Of a DNA stretch of 64,000 bases, positions 38,074 to 51,117 are shown in pieces. This DNA is from Maribellus sp. CM-23. GTDB taxonomy: Bacteria; Bacteroidota; Bacteroidia; Bacteroidales; Prolixibacteraceae. The notes beneath the pieces were generated by a model, which did no database searches, was not told the DNA's origin, and saw only the letters and a list, made by a program, of their open reading frames with translations. Numbering within the stretch: the first letter of the stretch is position 1; every line of letters begins with the position of its first letter. A program made the translations under genes and the position numbers. The DNA is taken from NCBI RefSeq assembly GCF_021354595.1, contig NZ_JADWYJ010000004.1, forward strand, positions 310,001 through 374,000. Direction: 5' to 3'.

Positions 38074-38835
38074 ATGTCAGATAAGCCATTAATATTAGTA
38101 ACCAACGACGACGGAATTCATGCCAAAGGGCTGAGAGAGTTGGTAGAGGTAATGCAGTTTTTCGGCGAGGTAATCGTTATTTCGTCCGAAGTTTCCATGT
38201 CGGGGAAAGGATGTGGAATAACCGTTGATCACCCTTTGCGGGCCATCCCGGTTGAACAGATTCACGGGGTGCCTACCTACAAAAGCAATGGTACTCCGGT
38301 TGACAGCGTGAAACTCAGTTTTAACAGTCTTTTGCCACGTATACCCGATTTTGTGGTTTCCGGTATTAATCATGGGGCAAATTCCTCGATCAGTGTCATT
38401 TACAGTGGAACAATGGGAGCTGCCATCGAAGGTGGTTTGCACGGAGTTCCTTCCATCGGTTTTTCGTTGGATGATTTCAGTGCCGATGCCGATTTTTCCA
38501 AAGCAAAATTGGTAGTGGCACGTGTTTTTCAGAGTGTTATGGAAAACGGTTTACCGCCCTTCGTTTGTTTGAATGTGAACATTCCGAAAGGAAAACCAAA
38601 GGGAATTAAAATATGCCGGCAGGCACACGGTAAATGGGTGGAAGAGTTTGAAAAAAGAACCGATCCGCACGGTCGTGAATACCACTGGCTGGCTGGGTAC
38701 TTCAAAAATTTTGAAGAAGATGCACCCGAAACCGACATGCATGCACTTAAAAACAGTTATGCATCGGTAGTTCCGGTAACGGTAGATATGACGTGTTACA
38801 AAACGCTGGAGCAACTGAAAGACTGGGAATTCTGA
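38074..38835 (+). CDS. surE: 5'/3'-nucleotidase SurE
   Basis: 253 residues from the ATG at 38074. LILVTNDDGIHAKG carries the metal-binding Asp12/Asp13; SEVSMSGKGCGIT and VSGINHGANSS give the other active-site residues (Ser and Asn). SurE hydrolyses nucleoside monophosphates and exopolyphosphate. It heads a short tight group with a membrane protein and lpxB (1-base and 0-base gaps), so they are probably co-transcribed. Confidence 0.95.
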   Translation: MSDKPLILVTNDDGIHAKGLRELVEVMQFFGEVIVISSEVSMSGKGCGITVDHPLRAIPVEQIHGVPTYKSNGTPVDSVKLSFNSLLPRIPDFVVSGINHGANSSISVIYSGTMGAAIEGGLHGVPSIGFSLDDFSADADFSKAKLVVARVFQSVMENGLPPFVCLNVNIPKGKPKGIKICRQAHGKWVEEFEKRTDPHGREYHWLAGYFKNFEEDAPETDMHALKNSYASVVPVTVDMTCYKTLEQLKDWEF

Positions 38836-38836
38836 T

Positions 38837-39139
38837 ATGCAACGAAACCGCAGACATAAACTGGATACCGTTGGTACCGGACTTTTGGCCGGCCTGCTTT
38901 TGCCCCTGTTAATCTTTCTGATTGTTTACCTGGTGAACGACCCGGAGATTGCATTTTCGGAATACCTGAAAGGGTTGTGGCGCATTCATGCCCTGATGAA
39001 AATTGGCAGTTTGTGTGTTTTTACCAACCTGGCGGTATTCTGGGGTTTTCTGAAGATGAAACACGAACGGGCAGCGCGTGGTGTACTGGGAGCTACTTTG
39101 CTCTATGCTTTTGTGGTGCTCATTTCAAAAGCCATATAG
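38837..39139 (+). CDS. Small three-helix membrane protein
   Basis: 100 residues, mostly hydrophobic, not recognised. Helices at about 13-34 (VGTGLLAGLLLPLLIFLIVY), 52-72 and 79-97 (RGVLGATLLYAFVVLISKAI). It lies between surE and lpxB with almost no spacing (1 base before, 0 after). The tight context suggests a role near the envelope or lipid A synthesis, but this is inference only. Confidence 0.75.
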   Translation: MQRNRRHKLDTVGTGLLAGLLLPLLIFLIVYLVNDPEIAFSEYLKGLWRIHALMKIGSLCVFTNLAVFWGFLKMKHERAARGVLGATLLYAFVVLISKAI

Positions 39140-40282
39140 ATGAGGTATTATCTGATTGCAGGCGAGGCATCAGGCGATTTGCACGGATCGAACCTGATGA
39201 AAGAACTGAAAACAGCGGATTCGGAGGCAGTATTTCGCTATTTTGGTGGAGACCTGATGCAGGCCGTTGGTGGAGAATTGGTAAAACACTACCGCGAAAT
39301 GGCTTTCATGGGGTTTTTGAATGTCATTCTGAATTTGAAAACCATTGCGCGAAACCTCGAATTCTGTAAAAAAGACCTGCTTCTGTTTAAGCCCGATGTG
39401 CTGATTCTGATCGATTATCCAGGGTTTAACCTGAGGATCGCCGAGTTTGCCAAACAAAACAATATTAAAGTTTACTACTACATTTCGCCGAAGGTTTGGG
39501 CTTGGAAAGAATACCGGGTAAAAAAGATCAAAGCTTCTGTGGATGAAATGTTTACCATTTTTCCGTTTGAAACCGGTTTTTACCGAAAGCACGGGATGGA
39601 CGTTCATTATGTGGGAAATCCGCTGATGGATTCGTTTGCCGAATTTCAGAAAACAGCCCTTGCTAGGCCGGAATTTCTCCAAAGAAATCAGCTGGATGAA
39701 AGACCACTGGTAGCCTTGCTGGCCGGTAGCCGGGTACAGGAAATAAAACGGACGCTTCCGGTAATGAAGGTTATTTCCTCTCTTTTTCCCGATTTTCAGT
39801 TTGTGCTGGCCGGGGTAAAAAGTATCGACGATTCGTTGTATCAATCCTATCTGAAGGATACGGATATAAAACTTATTTACGATCAAACCTACGATTTATT
39901 GAATAACGCGCACACAGCGCTGGTTGCTTCCGGAACAGCAGCTTTGGAAACGGCGTTGTTCCGGGTACCGCAAACTGTGATTTACAAAGTGGAAGGCGGT
40001 TGGGTAACCGATGTTATTTTCCGTCATTTCATTTTTAAGATGGTGGGGGTGTCGCTCCCGAATATTATCATGGAGCGTGAGATTGTGCGGGAACTTGTGC
40101 AGGCAAAAATGACCTTGAATAATGTAAAAAGCGAAATGCAAAAGTTGCTTTACGAAGAGGAATACCGGACTCAGATACAGGATGATTACCGGCAGTTGTG
40201 GGAAATGATGGGCGAGCCGGGATGCTCTAAGCGCGCAGCAGATAAAATGGTTGAATTGTTGAAAACAGTGGAAAAACATTAA
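39140..40282 (+). CDS. lpxB: Lipid-A-disaccharide synthase
   Basis: 380 residues, GT19. It joins UDP-diacylglucosamine with lipid X to make the lipid A disaccharide. YLIAGEASGDLHGSNLMKEL is diagnostic at the N-terminus; FLGGDLMQAVG-like sequence (YFGGDLMQAVG), YYISPKVWAWKEYRVKKIK and VASGTAALETAL follow. Length is normal. It starts directly at the stop of the preceding membrane protein gene. Confidence 0.96.
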   Translation: MRYYLIAGEASGDLHGSNLMKELKTADSEAVFRYFGGDLMQAVGGELVKHYREMAFMGFLNVILNLKTIARNLEFCKKDLLLFKPDVLILIDYPGFNLRIAEFAKQNNIKVYYYISPKVWAWKEYRVKKIKASVDEMFTIFPFETGFYRKHGMDVHYVGNPLMDSFAEFQKTALARPEFLQRNQLDERPLVALLAGSRVQEIKRTLPVMKVISSLFPDFQFVLAGVKSIDDSLYQSYLKDTDIKLIYDQTYDLLNNAHTALVASGTAALETALFRVPQTVIYKVEGGWVTDVIFRHFIFKMVGVSLPNIIMEREIVRELVQAKMTLNNVKSEMQKLLYEEEYRTQIQDDYRQLWEMMGEPGCSKRAADKMVELLKTVEKH

Positions 40283-40346
40283 ATTTCTGCTTTGAAAAAT
40301 ATTGAAAGCGTCAAGAAAGACGTTCACCTTAAAACTTTTTGCCGAA

Positions 40347-42761
40347 GTGTATAGCTTGTTCAAAAAAGAGATCAAAACATTTTTGGGGTCGCTGATTGGT
40401 TACCTGGCGGTATTGGTTTTTCTTTTGGTCAGTGGCTTATTCCTGTGGGTGTTTCCCGGAGATTACAACATCATTGAAAGCGGATATTCTACACTCGATC
40501 CGTTTTTTTCGCTGGCTCCCTGGCTGTATTTATTTCTGATTCCGGCCATCACGATGCGCTTTTTTGCCGACGAAAAACGAAGCGGTACCATCGAACTCTT
40601 GCTTACCCGCCCGGTTTCTGCTTTTCAGCTGGTTTTCGCCAAATTCCTGGCTGGGATGGTGCTCGTTTTTATTTCGCTGCTGCCTACATTGTTGTACTTT
40701 CTGTCGGTTTACCTGCTTGGAAATCCGGTGGGAAGTATCGATACAGGTGCCACCTGGGGATCGTTTTTCGGGCTTTTCTTTTTGGCAACCATTTACGTGG
40801 CCATCGGGGTTTTTACCTCGTCGTTAACCGACAACCAGATCGTTAGCTTTATTCTGTCCATGGTGTTGTCGTTTGTTTTTTACCTGGGATTTGAGTTTGC
40901 GGCTTCGTCCGGAATTTCATACTGGGTAGAGCAGATGTTGACATGGTTGAGCATTAACGAGCATTTTCTGTCTGCATCGCGCGGGGTGATCGATCTCGAA
41001 GACGTGATCTACTTTCTGGGGATGACTTTTCTTTTCCTGTTTTTTACGGCCGTGTTTCTTCGCAAGGGAAACATCAAAAGAAAGATTGTTCGTACCCGGC
41101 TGGTGCTGGTCACTTTAGCTGTTTTTGTGGTGTTTTTTGCCTCTTCCAGCTTTTTGTTTCGGATTGATTTAACCGTTGATAAACGTTACTCGCTTTCGCC
41201 GGTCAGTAAGCAAATTGCTGTTGAAATTCAGGAACCGGTTTCTGTCGAATTCTTTTTAGAAGGAGAGTTGGAGTCCGGATTAAAAAAATTGCAACGCGAG
41301 GTTTTTGAAAAAGTAGCAGTGCTAAACGCCTATTCTTCGAAGCCGATTCGCATAAAAGTTACCGATATTTACCAGGTCGTGAACCCGGAGAAACGCGAAG
41401 AAAAAATACAGGAACTTTACGAAAAAGGCATCAAACCCACCAGTTTCAGACATAAAACTGAAACGGGGGTAGCAACAAAACTTATTATTCCGGGAGCGCT
41501 TGTTCGAATTGGAGGGAAAGAAGTAGCTGTTAACTTTCTGAAATCAAACCAGGATTTTTCCGGCGAGTACAATATAAACCACTCGGTGGAAAGTGTGGAG
41601 TTTGAATTGGTGAATGCTTTTCAAAAGCTGATGCGCGGCAAAAAATCAACCGTTGCTTTTCTTGAAGGACACGGCGAATTGGACCAATACCAGGTGATGG
41701 ACTTTGCCAATGCACTTTCGGGCGACTTTGAAGTGACGCGTGTGAATACCACCTTGCTCGGAAAATATGCCGATAATTTTGATGTGCTGGTGGTTGCCGG
41801 TCCCGATCAGCCTTTTAGCGAGCCGGATAAATACATCATCGATCAATACATCATGAACGGTGGAAAAGTGGTTTGGTTAATCGATCCCGTAAAAGTGGAT
41901 GTTGACAGCTTGTCGCGCGGATTCCGGACTTTTGCGTTTCCGCATGATGTCAACCTGGGCGATCAGTTGTTTAAATACGGAGCCCGTTTGAATTACGAAT
42001 TACTTCAGGATGTAAATTGTTCACAATTGGCTGTGAATACCGCTCCCGCCGGTGCTCAGCCAAAATATACACTTCATCCCTGGTATTACTCGCCCTTGCT
42101 GACACCCAACGATAATCACCCGCTAAGCCGGAACCTGAACCGTGTTTTTGCCGAATACGTTTCATCTGTCGATACTGTTTCCGGGACACCCGGGCTCTCC
42201 AAAGCGGTGATTCTTTCTACTTCTCCTTATGCCCGGAGGGTAAAATCGCCTTCATCGGTAAGTCTGCAAAATATCGACAATCCACCCGCCCGCGAATTGT
42301 TCAACACGCCTTTTATTCCGGTGGGAGTGCTGATGGAAGGAACGTTTACATCGCTGTATAAAAACCGGATGGTGGAGCAGTGGGGCTTTTCATCGGCTTC
42401 CACTTTAAACGAAAGCCAACCAACCAAAATGGTTGTTTTTGCCGATGCCGGAATGATCGCAAACCTGGTGAATTATTCGGGCGAGCGTCCGCAAATCAGC
42501 GAAATGGGATACGATAAAGTGGCCCGGCGTGCCTGGGGGAACAAGGAGTTTCTGATGAACACCCTTTTTTACCTGAACGACGACCGCGGTATTATGCAAC
42601 TTCGAAACCGTACGATCAAGCTCCGGCTACTTGATCAGGTGAAACTGCGGGAGCAAAAAGCATTCTGGCAATGGCTGAATGTTTTGCTACCCGCTTTGAT
42701 GATGGCACTTTTCGGCCTGGTATACAACCTTGTTCGTAAGTATCGTTACACCCGTTCATAA
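40347..42761 (+). CDS. gldFG: Fused gliding-type ABC transporter permease (GldF) and substrate-binding-like protein (GldG)
   Basis: 804 residues if GTG at 40347 is used; that start gives VYSLFKKEIKTFLGSLIGY, which matches the usual GldF beginning. A TTG at 40302 would add 15 residues. Residues 1-235 form the GldF permease with six membrane helices (GTIELLLTRPVSAFQLVFAK in a loop). A new helix at about 250-270 begins the GldG part: FRIDLTVDKRYSLSPVSKQI, VAFLEGHGELDQYQVMDFA, VVAGPDQPFSEPDKYIIDQY. A final helix lies at about 775-797. In Flavobacterium these are two proteins working with the ATPase GldA in gliding. Here they are one; gldA is not in the window. Confidence 0.88.
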   Translation: MYSLFKKEIKTFLGSLIGYLAVLVFLLVSGLFLWVFPGDYNIIESGYSTLDPFFSLAPWLYLFLIPAITMRFFADEKRSGTIELLLTRPVSAFQLVFAKFLAGMVLVFISLLPTLLYFLSVYLLGNPVGSIDTGATWGSFFGLFFLATIYVAIGVFTSSLTDNQIVSFILSMVLSFVFYLGFEFAASSGISYWVEQMLTWLSINEHFLSASRGVIDLEDVIYFLGMTFLFLFFTAVFLRKGNIKRKIVRTRLVLVTLAVFVVFFASSSFLFRIDLTVDKRYSLSPVSKQIAVEIQEPVSVEFFLEGELESGLKKLQREVFEKVAVLNAYSSKPIRIKVTDIYQVVNPEKREEKIQELYEKGIKPTSFRHKTETGVATKLIIPGALVRIGGKEVAVNFLKSNQDFSGEYNINHSVESVEFELVNAFQKLMRGKKSTVAFLEGHGELDQYQVMDFANALSGDFEVTRVNTTLLGKYADNFDVLVVAGPDQPFSEPDKYIIDQYIMNGGKVVWLIDPVKVDVDSLSRGFRTFAFPHDVNLGDQLFKYGARLNYELLQDVNCSQLAVNTAPAGAQPKYTLHPWYYSPLLTPNDNHPLSRNLNRVFAEYVSSVDTVSGTPGLSKAVILSTSPYARRVKSPSSVSLQNIDNPPARELFNTPFIPVGVLMEGTFTSLYKNRMVEQWGFSSASTLNESQPTKMVVFADAGMIANLVNYSGERPQISEMGYDKVARRAWGNKEFLMNTLFYLNDDRGIMQLRNRTIKLRLLDQVKLREQKAFWQWLNVLLPALMMALFGLVYNLVRKYRYTRS

Positions 42762-42880
42762 ATCGTGGGTATTTTCGCCAAAAGCCAGGTAGGTTAATAT
42801 TATTAAAGTTTGTATATTCGTGTACTTGGAGAACTAAAAATCTCATACGGAATTAAAAATCAAAAAAACATAATAAGCAC

Positions 42881-44011
42881 ATGAAGTTTGTTGTTTCAAG
42901 CACTGATTTACTGAGTCACCTTTCTGCTATCAGCAAGGTAATCAGCAGTAAAAGTACTATGCCGATACTGGACAACTTTTTGTTTCAGTTAAACGATTCG
43001 GAGCTGACCATTACGGCTTCCGATCTGGAATCGACTTTGATTACCAGTATCGAGTTGGACAATATTGACGGGACAGGTGCTGTTGCCGTTCCGGCGAAAC
43101 TGATTACAGATACTTTGAAGGAATTTCCGGAGCAGCCACTGACTTTCCAGATCGACAAAGATTCTTTTCATGTTGAAATCTTTTCCGACAATGGTAAATT
43201 CAGCATTATGGGACAGGATCCGGAAGATTTTCCGGAACAGCCCGGGCTGGATGAAGAGGGCGCTTCGTCGATCAATGTAAGCCATGTGGTTTTGCAAAAA
43301 GGTATTGAAAAAACACTGTTTGCCACGGCAGATGACGAACTTCGCCCGGTAATGAACGGTATTTTTGTGGAGCTTTCGCCCGATTTTATGAGCTTTGTTG
43401 CATCAGACGCTCACAAGTTGGTTCGTTACCGCAGAATGGATGCCAAGTCGGAATTTGAGTCGTCTTTTATCCTTCCGAAGAAACCGGCCAGTTTGCTGAA
43501 AAACCTTCTTCCGAAAGAAGAATTCGACGTAAAAGTGGAGTTTGACGATAAAAATGCATTTTTCACACTTAGCAATTATAAATTGATTTGCCGTTTGGTG
43601 GAAGGTAATTATCCGAGTTACAATTCGGTAATTCCAACCAACAACCCAAATAAAATGGTTATCGACCGCCTGAGTCTTTACAATACCGTAAGAAGGGTAT
43701 CTGTATTTTCGAACCAGGCCAGTAACCTCATAAAATTAAACATCAACGATAACAAACTGGTGGTTTCTGCACAGGACATCGATTTCTCGATTTCGGCCGT
43801 TGAACGACTGGCTTGTGAATACGAAGGAGACGAGATCGAAATCGGTTTCAAGTCAACTTTTATGCAGGAAATTCTGTCCAATATTTCGGCAGGTGATGTA
43901 CGTCTCGAATTAAGTGACCCGACCCGCGCAGGTTTGTTACTGCCGGCGGAGAACGATCACGAAGACGAAGACATGTTGATGCTTTTGATGCCAATGATGA
44001 TCAATGCCTGA
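42881..44011 (+). CDS. dnaN: DNA polymerase III subunit beta (sliding clamp)
   Basis: 376 residues, three repeated clamp domains. Typical features: MKFVVSSTDLLSHLSAISKV, STMPILDNFLF, VASDAHKLVRYRR at the second domain end, and the C-terminal LLMPMMINA close to the usual MPMR ending. It encircles DNA and tethers polymerase III. It is not next to dnaA or recF here. An exonuclease gene follows after a terminator-like hairpin. Confidence 0.97.
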   Translation: MKFVVSSTDLLSHLSAISKVISSKSTMPILDNFLFQLNDSELTITASDLESTLITSIELDNIDGTGAVAVPAKLITDTLKEFPEQPLTFQIDKDSFHVEIFSDNGKFSIMGQDPEDFPEQPGLDEEGASSINVSHVVLQKGIEKTLFATADDELRPVMNGIFVELSPDFMSFVASDAHKLVRYRRMDAKSEFESSFILPKKPASLLKNLLPKEEFDVKVEFDDKNAFFTLSNYKLICRLVEGNYPSYNSVIPTNNPNKMVIDRLSLYNTVRRVSVFSNQASNLIKLNINDNKLVVSAQDIDFSISAVERLACEYEGDEIEIGFKSTFMQEILSNISAGDVRLELSDPTRAGLLLPAENDHEDEDMLMLLMPMMINA

Positions 44012-44028
44012 TCAAATTTAATAATCAG

Positions 44029-44072
44029 AAAAAAGGTATCCTGGGGTCAACAGATTGTAGGGTACCTTTTTT
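44029..44072 (+). terminator. Intrinsic terminator after dnaN
   Basis: aaaaaaggtatcc (44029-44041) pairs with gggtacctttttt (44060-44072), with one T-G pair, around an 18-base loop. T-run at the 3' end. Confidence 0.8.
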
Positions 44073-44085
44073 AATTCATACCGGT

Positions 44086-44892
44086 ATGCAATTACACTTA
44101 AAAAATCCCATTGTATTTCTGGATCTCGAAACCACGGGGATCAATATTGTTACTGACCGCATTGTGGAAATCGCGTTGGTAAAAGTAAATGTAGATGGCA
44201 GCGAAGAGGAAAGGCTGCTGCGTATTAACCCTGAAATGCCGATTCCTGTTGAAGCCTCGATGATTCATGGAATTTACGATGAGGACATAAAAGATGCGCC
44301 TACGTTTAAGGAAGTGGCCAAAACACTGGCCAAATTTCTGGAAGGCTGTGATCTGGGAGGATTCAATTCCAATCGTTTTGATATTCCGCTTTTGGCCGAA
44401 GAATTTCTGCGAGCCGATGTGGACATCGACCTGAAAAAGCGAAAGTTTATTGATGTGCAGGCGATCTTTCACAAAATGGAAAAACGAACGCTGGCAGCTG
44501 CTTACAAATTCTATTGTAACCAGGAGTTGACCGATGCACACAGCGCCATGGCCGATACAAAGGCTACCTATGAGGTGTTAAAGGCGCAGCTCGATGTTTA
44601 TAACGGAGTTGAATACGAAGATGCAAAAGGGAATAAATCCCTTCCGATTGTGAACAACGTGGACCAACTGAGCGAGTTTTCTTCGTACGACCGGAACGTT
44701 GACTTTGTAGGCCGGATTGTTTACGACGAGAACGATGTGCCGGTATTCAACTTTGGGAAAAACAAAGGAATTCCGGTGGCACAGGTACTGGAAGAGCAGC
44801 CCGGGTATTTTGGTTGGATCCTGAACAGCGAATTTCCGCTTTACACCAAAAAAGTGCTGACCCAGCTTAAGCTGAAAATGATGAGTAAGTAG
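44086..44892 (+). CDS. DnaQ-like 3'-5' exonuclease (DEDDh)
   Basis: 268 residues. Exo I motif FLDLETTGINIVTDRIVEIA (Asp and Glu), Exo II around GFNSNRFDIPLLAEEF, and Exo III in TDAHSAMADTKATYEVL (His and Asp). A C-terminal module (about 205-265: NFGKNKGIPVAQVL and YFGWILNSEFPLYTKKVL) resembles the DUF3820-type domain found in such exonucleases. It may be a proofreading or repair nuclease. It follows dnaN on the same strand with a terminator between them, so it is probably expressed separately or by read-through. Confidence 0.92.
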   Translation: MQLHLKNPIVFLDLETTGINIVTDRIVEIALVKVNVDGSEEERLLRINPEMPIPVEASMIHGIYDEDIKDAPTFKEVAKTLAKFLEGCDLGGFNSNRFDIPLLAEEFLRADVDIDLKKRKFIDVQAIFHKMEKRTLAAAYKFYCNQELTDAHSAMADTKATYEVLKAQLDVYNGVEYEDAKGNKSLPIVNNVDQLSEFSSYDRNVDFVGRIVYDENDVPVFNFGKNKGIPVAQVLEEQPGYFGWILNSEFPLYTKKVLTQLKLKMMSK

Positions 44893-44918
44893 CGGGGGCA
44901 ATTGAAAAAGAAATTGAG

Positions 44919-45533
44919 ATGAAAATTATTTGCATAGGAAGAAATTATGTGGCGCATGCCGCAGAATTGGGAAACGAAGTCCCGGAAGAGCCTGTGTTTT
45001 TTATGAAACCGGATTCGGCCCTGCTTCGTAACAACGATCCGTTTTATATTCCCGACTGGACAAAAGAGGTTCACCACGAAATCGAACTCGTCATCAAAAT
45101 CAACCGTATTGGCAAAAACATCGAGCAGCGCTTTGCCGATCGTTACTATGATGAGATCGGGCTGGGGATCGATTTTACTGCACGCGATGTGCAGGCGCAA
45201 CTTAAGGCGAAAGGCTTGCCTTGGGAGAAAGCCAAAGCTTTTGACCAGTCGGCTGTAATCAGCAGCACCTTTTTCCCGAAAAGCATTTTCCCCGATCTGG
45301 AGTCGATGTATTTTAAGCTCGATATCAATGGGACAACCGCACAGGAAGGCGACTCGGGTCTGATGATTTTTGGCTTTGATGAGATCATTTCCCATGTTTC
45401 AAAATACGTAACCTTAAAAATCGGGGATCTTATCTATACGGGTACTCCCGCCAACGTTGGGCCGGTGCAAATCGGCGACCACCTGGAAGGTTACCTGGAA
45501 GGCAAGAAACTGCTCGATTTTAAGGTGAAATAA
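44919..45533 (+). CDS. Fumarylacetoacetate hydrolase family protein
   Basis: 204 residues. MKIICIGRNYVAHAAELGNE, VHHEIELVIKINRIGKNI (metal-binding E-x-E) and GLGIDFTARDVQAQLKAKGL are the FAH-fold signatures. QEGDSGLMIFGFDEIISHVS and LIYTGTPANVGPV close the active site. Members act as acylpyruvate hydrolases, oxaloacetate decarboxylases or tautomerases; the exact reaction is not deducible. It is 26 bases after the exonuclease gene. Confidence 0.92.
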   Translation: MKIICIGRNYVAHAAELGNEVPEEPVFFMKPDSALLRNNDPFYIPDWTKEVHHEIELVIKINRIGKNIEQRFADRYYDEIGLGIDFTARDVQAQLKAKGLPWEKAKAFDQSAVISSTFFPKSIFPDLESMYFKLDINGTTAQEGDSGLMIFGFDEIISHVSKYVTLKIGDLIYTGTPANVGPVQIGDHLEGYLEGKKLLDFKVK

Positions 45534-45543
45534 AAAAATAATT

Positions 45544-45588
45544 TTATTGTGGTTTGCGGTAACTGTAAGTGGCCGTGAACCACAATAA
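45544..45588 (+). terminator. Hairpin after the FAH-family gene
   Basis: ttattgtggttt (45544-45555) pairs with gaaccacaataa (45577-45588) with one T-G pair. No T-run follows, so termination is plausible but unproven. Confidence 0.5.
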
Positions 45589-45627
45589 ACAAACTCCCAA
45601 TAACTAAAAAGTAAACAATCAAACAAC

Positions 45628-46050
45628 ATGCAAGACCATCATTTTGAAATAGAACTTGAAGTACGCGATTACGAATGCGATTTACAGGGAATTGTAAATA
45701 ACTCGGTTTATCAGAATTACCTGGAACATTGCCGTCATAAGTTTTTACATGCTGCCGGACTGGATTTTGCCGAGTTGCACAACGACGGGATCGACGCAGT
45801 AGTGATTCGTGCCGAACTGGATTACAAGTTTCCGTTGCGGCCAGCCGATGTTTTTCTGATTCGTCTGAGAATGGGCAAACAGGGGCGTTTGCGTGTGATC
45901 TTTGATCAGCAGATCATTCGTAAGTCGGATGAAAAGCTAATGGTAAATGCCCGTATTACCACTGTATTGACCAAGAATGGACGACCCATTGCACCTGATA
46001 TCCTGGAAGGAAAATTTGAAGCGGTTGGCGTGAAAATGGTGGAGGTTTAA
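45628..46050 (+). CDS. Acyl-CoA thioesterase (4HBT hot-dog fold)
   Basis: 140 residues. The motif YECDLQGIVNNSVYQNYLEHC near residue 14 onward is the 4HBT/YbgC signature, with the catalytic Asp at DLQGIVNN and the conserved Tyr. LDYKFPLRPADVFLIRLRMG follows. It hydrolyses acyl-CoA esters; chain length is unknown. A 77-base spacer with a hairpin separates it from the preceding gene. Confidence 0.9.
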   Translation: MQDHHFEIELEVRDYECDLQGIVNNSVYQNYLEHCRHKFLHAAGLDFAELHNDGIDAVVIRAELDYKFPLRPADVFLIRLRMGKQGRLRVIFDQQIIRKSDEKLMVNARITTVLTKNGRPIAPDILEGKFEAVGVKMVEV

Positions 46051-46087
46051 GATTCCTGACAACAATTACCCGGGAGATATTTGAGTT

Positions 46088-46861
46088 TTACAATTGTTGT
46101 TTGTTTGATTTGTGTTCCAGTTTAAAGCTGTGCCCGCAATCAAAGCAATGGTAATTTTTTCTGATGAGGGGAAAGGGGCTGGTTGTCAGAAACGACAAGA
46201 TGAGGTACAAAACATCCCATTTATCGTCGGTGGCATAGCCAAAACTCACATTGGGCGACTGGCAATTCGGGCAAATTACCCGTAACACATCGTCTTTCGA
46301 CGAAATTCCAAACTTCTCCACCAATTCCTTCTCCTGGTAGAATTCAACGGGTTTTTGCCGGAGATAGCCAAAAACATTGCCATCGAAGTCCAGTAGTTCG
46401 CCCCAGAATTCTTTCCATGAAAAGCTAAATTCTTTTTTGTCCAGTTTTTTGAATTCAGCTTCCTCCGCAAGGATCTTCTCAATTTCGGGCTTTGTTAATA
46501 CCTCTGATTCGATCTCGTTTGTATTGTCGGGTAACGTTGCTTTTGTTCGCAACAGCGACTTGATGCGGAAAATTTCATCCTGTTTTTTTATCGCTTTCTC
46601 AAGTGCTTCGTCTATATCGTAGGAGCCGCTGCTGTCCATCAGTTTGTGTTCCGAAATGGAATTCAGTACCTGTCTGGCTTTCTCCGCCTGCTCTTCCGGT
46701 ACTTTTAGTTTTACACCGCCAATGGCTACCGCATCGAACGGACTTACCCAAACCAGGTTTTCGTCGTAAATAAAAGCTTGAATTCCTTCGCTCTCCAAAC
46801 GGCCTTTTAGTATGTGGCAGTCGATGGGGATGTTGGATGTGTAGATGGTCGTTAGCGTCAT
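46088..46861 (-). CDS. DUF2007 protein with C-terminal zinc ribbon
   Basis: 257 residues. An N-terminal DUF2007-like domain (about 1-70: IYTSNIPIDCHILKGRLESE, IGGVKLKVPEEQAEKARQVL) is followed by a charged middle region. A C-terminal zinc ribbon has Cys pairs CPNCQSPN and CFDCGHSF (about 200-245), with a hydrophobic loop between them (LYLILSFLTTSPFPLI). Probably a regulatory or adaptor protein. It converges with the thioesterase gene. A second, minimal DUF2007 protein is encoded at 31475-31702. Confidence 0.8.
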   Translation of the reverse strand: MTLTTIYTSNIPIDCHILKGRLESEGIQAFIYDENLVWVSPFDAVAIGGVKLKVPEEQAEKARQVLNSISEHKLMDSSGSYDIDEALEKAIKKQDEIFRIKSLLRTKATLPDNTNEIESEVLTKPEIEKILAEEAEFKKLDKKEFSFSWKEFWGELLDFDGNVFGYLRQKPVEFYQEKELVEKFGISSKDDVLRVICPNCQSPNVSFGYATDDKWDVLYLILSFLTTSPFPLIRKNYHCFDCGHSFKLEHKSNKQQL

Positions 46862-46986
46862 TTTGGAATGTTTACATTATTGGTGTCTTCAATGCAGGTT
46901 GTTAAAAATAAAAAATCTACCTGTAACTTTCAGTAAATATACTAAATACAGGTAGATTTTCTATGCTGAGTCAGATGTAATTCCTC

Positions 46987-51117
<4,131 letters not shown>

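Noticed and set aside
39170-39886. 238-codon open frame on - strand
   Set aside because: Antisense to lpxB, which is fully supported by motifs and length.
46059-46100. Inverted repeat acaacaatt / aattgttgt between the convergent thioesterase and DUF2007-zinc ribbon genes
   Set aside because: The right arm overlaps the last codons of the minus-strand gene and the loop is long (24 bases); not convincing as a terminator.
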